Assembly (NCBI GenBank): GCA_016700075.1
Contig: CP065000.1
Span: 310,001 to 374,000, forward strand
Length of the DNA stretch: 64,000 bases
Direction of reading: 5' to 3'
Source of the DNA: Acidobacteriota bacterium
GTDB taxonomy: Bacteria; Acidobacteriota; Blastocatellia; Pyrinomonadales; Pyrinomonadaceae
Below, piece after piece: positions 61,953-64,000 of this stretch. The notes below the pieces were generated by a model. It was not told the DNA's origin. It did not search any database and saw only the letters and a list, made by a program, of their open reading frames with translations. The first letter of the stretch is position 1. Each line of letters starts with the position of its first letter. A program made the position numbers and the translations under genes.

Positions 61953-62278
61953 TGTGGGGAGCTGAGTTTGTGAGATGCGCCTATGGGAAGATCGTCAAGC
62001 GTTGGGGAAAATCGCCGTGATCCGTTCCGTCGTCAATCACCGCCGATCCGGCCGCCATCGGCCACGGGTCACAAACGATCAGCTTTCACTAAAAACCCCA
62101 CAACCCAACAGCGTTTTCACCACGATCCCAACACAAAACGAATTGTCAAAAATCCAACGGCAGGAAATATAGCAAAAGCGGTTTTTGCGTGTCAAGCAGT
62201 GATTTTCCTGTGCAGTAGGCAGCCAAATTCAGCATCGAGAAGCCCGGGATTAGTTACTGACGAACGAATTCGGAAAAA
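61953..62278. other. Intergenic region without a supported gene
   Basis: 326 bases. Frames on the plus strand up to 99 codons have no family content or ribosome binding site. Divergent promoters of the genes at 61224 and 62279 may lie elsewhere; nothing specific is visible. Confidence 0.4.
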
Positions 62279-62875
62279 TTAGATAACGACGGTTGAAACA
62301 TAATACTCATCTTTAAGAAATATCAACTGGGGCTCTGGTCGCAGTTCTAAGTTTACATCCTTATTTCGCGGAATCTCACCCATCTCTCCCGTCAATAACT
62401 GTTTATAATAATGAAACACGCATATATGTAATCCTGCCAAAGCGTTCAGTGCGTTCATTAGAGTTGCGTGGCGAAAATGTTCATTTCGATAGTGTTTAAC
62501 TTGGGTATTAGCTTTCCACCAGACCGGGTTAGATTTCTCATTTCGTGTTCGCCACGAACTCCACGGATCAAGTTGTAGTCCGTGCCGTGGTGCATATGCC
62601 TTTTCTTTTGAAAATTCTTTCAGATTGGCGGTGATTACGGCGCGATAATCTACTATATTTCCACGTTTGCAATTGTCATCAAGTAGTTTACACAGACTTT
62701 TACAAACAACATCAACCTCAGATGCCGCCGCAAAAAGTAAGTGGGCAAGCTCGATTGAATAGGTCTTCATGTTCGGCTTGCTAAACTCGATAAATCTCGA
62801 AACTTTATCCATATCCCGCTCGAGAGCAAGATAGTAGTTCCAGTGAAGTTTGCTTTCTGAGATTTTGATTCCCAT
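62279..62875 (-). CDS. Protein of unknown function with HEPN-like motif
   Basis: 198 residues from ATG 62875 (MGIKISESKLHWNYY); the first 19 codons of the longer frame are not conserved-looking. AT-rich. Helix-rich, with ELAHLLFAAASEVDVVCKSLC and later KHYRNEHFRHATLMNALNALAGLH. The RNEHFRH piece fits the Rx4-6H motif of HEPN RNases, with the polar N after R. No partner gene (MNT) is adjacent. Confidence 0.6.
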   Translation of the reverse strand: MGIKISESKLHWNYYLALERDMDKVSRFIEFSKPNMKTYSIELAHLLFAAASEVDVVCKSLCKLLDDNCKRGNIVDYRAVITANLKEFSKEKAYAPRHGLQLDPWSSWRTRNEKSNPVWWKANTQVKHYRNEHFRHATLMNALNALAGLHICVFHYYKQLLTGEMGEIPRNKDVNLELRPEPQLIFLKDEYYVSTVVI

Positions 62876-62947
62876 AAATATCCCAATATACCTCAGCCGG
62901 CTTATATTCTCGCGTTTTTGCCGAACGGTCACTGCGAGTTGGAATAC

Positions 62948-63262
62948 TTAGTTCTTTATTTCTAGTTTGGTAGCATCCAGCAACGACTTCCATCTCTTCA
63001 AAATTTTCGGCTTGATCTCGCGAGGCTTCGCTTCGCCGATACGAATCTCAACTTTACTGTGCGTTGGCCAATTGTTCGACCTGTTCACGCGTGATGATAT
63101 AGGCGATTTGAGTTCGTCGAGTGTTCGAGGTTCCACCTTTGGAGTGTTTGCCGTAGTGACCTGCTCGTTTTCGGAAAACTCGGGTGTTCGCGGCGGGGTC
63201 TGACCGATCAATACAAAACTACAAACCAAGCAAATGACTGACGAGAGAAGGATGTTTTTCAT
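62948..63262 (-). CDS. Small exported protein
   Basis: 104 residues with a signal peptide ending LIGQ; the rest is Pro/Thr/Lys-rich and ends WKSLLDATKLEIKN. Unknown function. Confidence 0.55.
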   Translation of the reverse strand: MKNILLSSVICLVCSFVLIGQTPPRTPEFSENEQVTTANTPKVEPRTLDELKSPISSRVNRSNNWPTHSKVEIRIGEAKPREIKPKILKRWKSLLDATKLEIKN

Positions 63263-63314
63263 GGGGAAATATTACACTAAATTCGGTTCGAGCCGAATTA
63301 TTTTATAGAACATA

Positions 63315-63490
63315 TTAATTAGTAGCGATGAGATCGCTGGGGTCGGTTTCTCTAGGATTTATGGGTTGGTCGGCGTTGGCGGCGGGAAGGGGTTTTGGGA
63401 TGATGACGTTGAGTGTTTCGCCCTTGATGACGCGCGGGCTTTTGCAACTAAGGCCCTTTGCAGGATCGGCGACTCTGCGATCGCAATTTT
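63315..63490 (-). pseudogene. C-terminal fragment upstream of the repeat array
   Basis: The last 42 codons on the minus strand (SPRVIKGETLNVIIPKPLPAANADQ...) look like a real protein tail, while the open frame further upstream consists of REP-like repeat sequence. The gene therefore appears cut by the array. Confidence 0.4.
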
Positions 63491-63551
63491 CCGCACGGCC
63501 GGAATGCCCGTCTAGAAGATCTGATGGACGTTCAACCACCCCGGTTCTGAT

Positions 63552-63939
63552 GCAGGCAGGCTGCCTGCGGTCCGGCGGAGGCGGTCCGGCGGAGGCGCAT
63601 GCGTTCAACCACCCGCTACCGCAGGTGGTTCTGACAAGGCAAGCTGCCTGCGGTCCCGCGGCAAAAGGTTGCAGGCTGGCAGACTGCGGTCCGGCGGAGG
63701 CGGTCCCGGCGGAGGCGCAGGCGTTCAACCACCCGCTACCGCAGGTGGTTCTGACAAGGCAAGCTGCCTGCGGTCCCGGCGGCAAAAGGTTTGCAGGCTG
63801 GCAGCCTGCGGTCCGGCGGAGGCGGTCCGGCGGAGGCGCATGCGTTCAACCACCCGCTACCGCAGGTGGTTCTGACAAGGCAAGCTGCCTGCGGTCCCGC
63901 GGCAAAAGGTTTGCAGGCTGGCAGCCTGCGGTCCGGCGG
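63552..63939. repeat. REP-like array: three ~120-bp units
   Basis: Units share GCGTTCAACC at 63601, 63721 and 63842 (period 120-121). Each contains hairpin-forming pieces GCAGGCTGGCAGCCTGC, ACCACC..GGTGGT and GGCAAGCTGCC, and GGTCCGGCGGAGGCGG repeats. It resembles REP/BIME clusters, normally mobilised by RAYT transposases; no RAYT gene is in the window. A single-unit remnant is seen at 39979-39992. Confidence 0.9.
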
Positions 63940-64000
63940 TTATTCCCAGTCGTCGGTGTGGAAGATGCCTTCCTGATCGATCCGCTGGTAAGTGTGGGCT
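63940..64000 (-). CDS. 3' end of a gene continuing beyond the window
   Basis: On the minus strand the frame reads AHTYQRIDQEGIFHTDDWE and TAA at 63940-63942. It runs to the window edge, so the gene start is outside. The stop codon directly abuts the REP-like array. Confidence 0.6.
   Translation of the reverse strand, partial: AHTYQRIDQEGIFHTDDWE

Noticed and set aside
63315..63785. 156-codon frame on the minus strand
   Set aside because: Two thirds is REP-like repeat sequence; only the last 42 codons look like protein, so listed as a fragment.

Overview
The window looks like chromosomal DNA from a Gram-negative, probably aerobic bacterium; my best guess is the phylum Acidobacteriota, class Blastocatellia (Pyrinomonadaceae-like). 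This is inferred, not measured. It rests on lpxC (lipid A), a BamD-like outer-membrane assembly protein and outer-membrane/periplasmic proteases, together with an AtuA-type isoprenoid or branched-chain acyl-CoA gene set, large RHS proteins, MopE-like proteins, S23 four-helix-bundle genes and abundant short intergenic repeats.

Layout. 1-4.2 kb: a tight plus-strand run (end of mltG, a membrane protein, a Cof-type phosphatase, two cyclophilins, dtd) followed by tRNA-Arg(CCG). 4.3-10.9 kb: a degraded, lower-GC polymorphic-toxin island. It holds a 21-bp tandem repeat, a 5'-truncated RHS gene with an unusual C-terminal tip, a small membrane gene broken by a nonsense codon, a second membrane gene cut by an IS3-family element, the frameshifted IS itself, and a 216-bp second copy of the RHS core end. 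10.9-24 kb: a gingipain-like C25 peptidase, aconitase, tRNA-Glu(CTC), gamma-glutamyltranspeptidase, an atypical Nramp transporter, an MscS channel fused to a cyclic-nucleotide-binding domain, and a Fur-family regulator. 24-28.5 kb: a Rossmann/DUF2520 protein and an unrecognised 1117-residue P-loop ATPase. 28.6-40 kb: an M48 protease, then a long minus-strand group in which translation-initiation and RNA-modification genes (def, fmt, trhO, rsmB) surround a RocA-type dehydrogenase and lead into PASTA, rpe and bamD-like genes. 40-42.3 kb: two AT-richer exported proteins including a MopE-like one. 42.4-55 kb: heme-binding protein, fatty-acid hydroxylase, B12-binding mutase subunit, AtuA, two enoyl-CoA hydratases, a separate AtuA C-domain, pyrophosphatase and an acyl-CoA carboxylase beta subunit. 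Most of these fit oxidation of branched or isoprenoid acyl-CoAs. 55-64 kb: a metzincin protease, an ATP-grasp protein, an EVE protein, a DUF4160/DUF2442 pair, lpxC, several unknowns, and a REP-like 120-bp repeat array at the right edge.

The most interesting recurring pattern is that both S23 (four-helix-bundle) genes are enclosed by inverted arrays of short repeats. The repeat sequence differs between the two cassettes, but the geometry is the same, and in both cases the neighbouring gene ends in or beside the repeat. This suggests a small cassette-type mobile element. Several selfish or conflict modules in the window have been inactivated by single lesions: an amber codon in a HigB-like toxin, a nonsense codon in a putative RHS immunity or accessory gene, and two frameshifts in the IS transposase.
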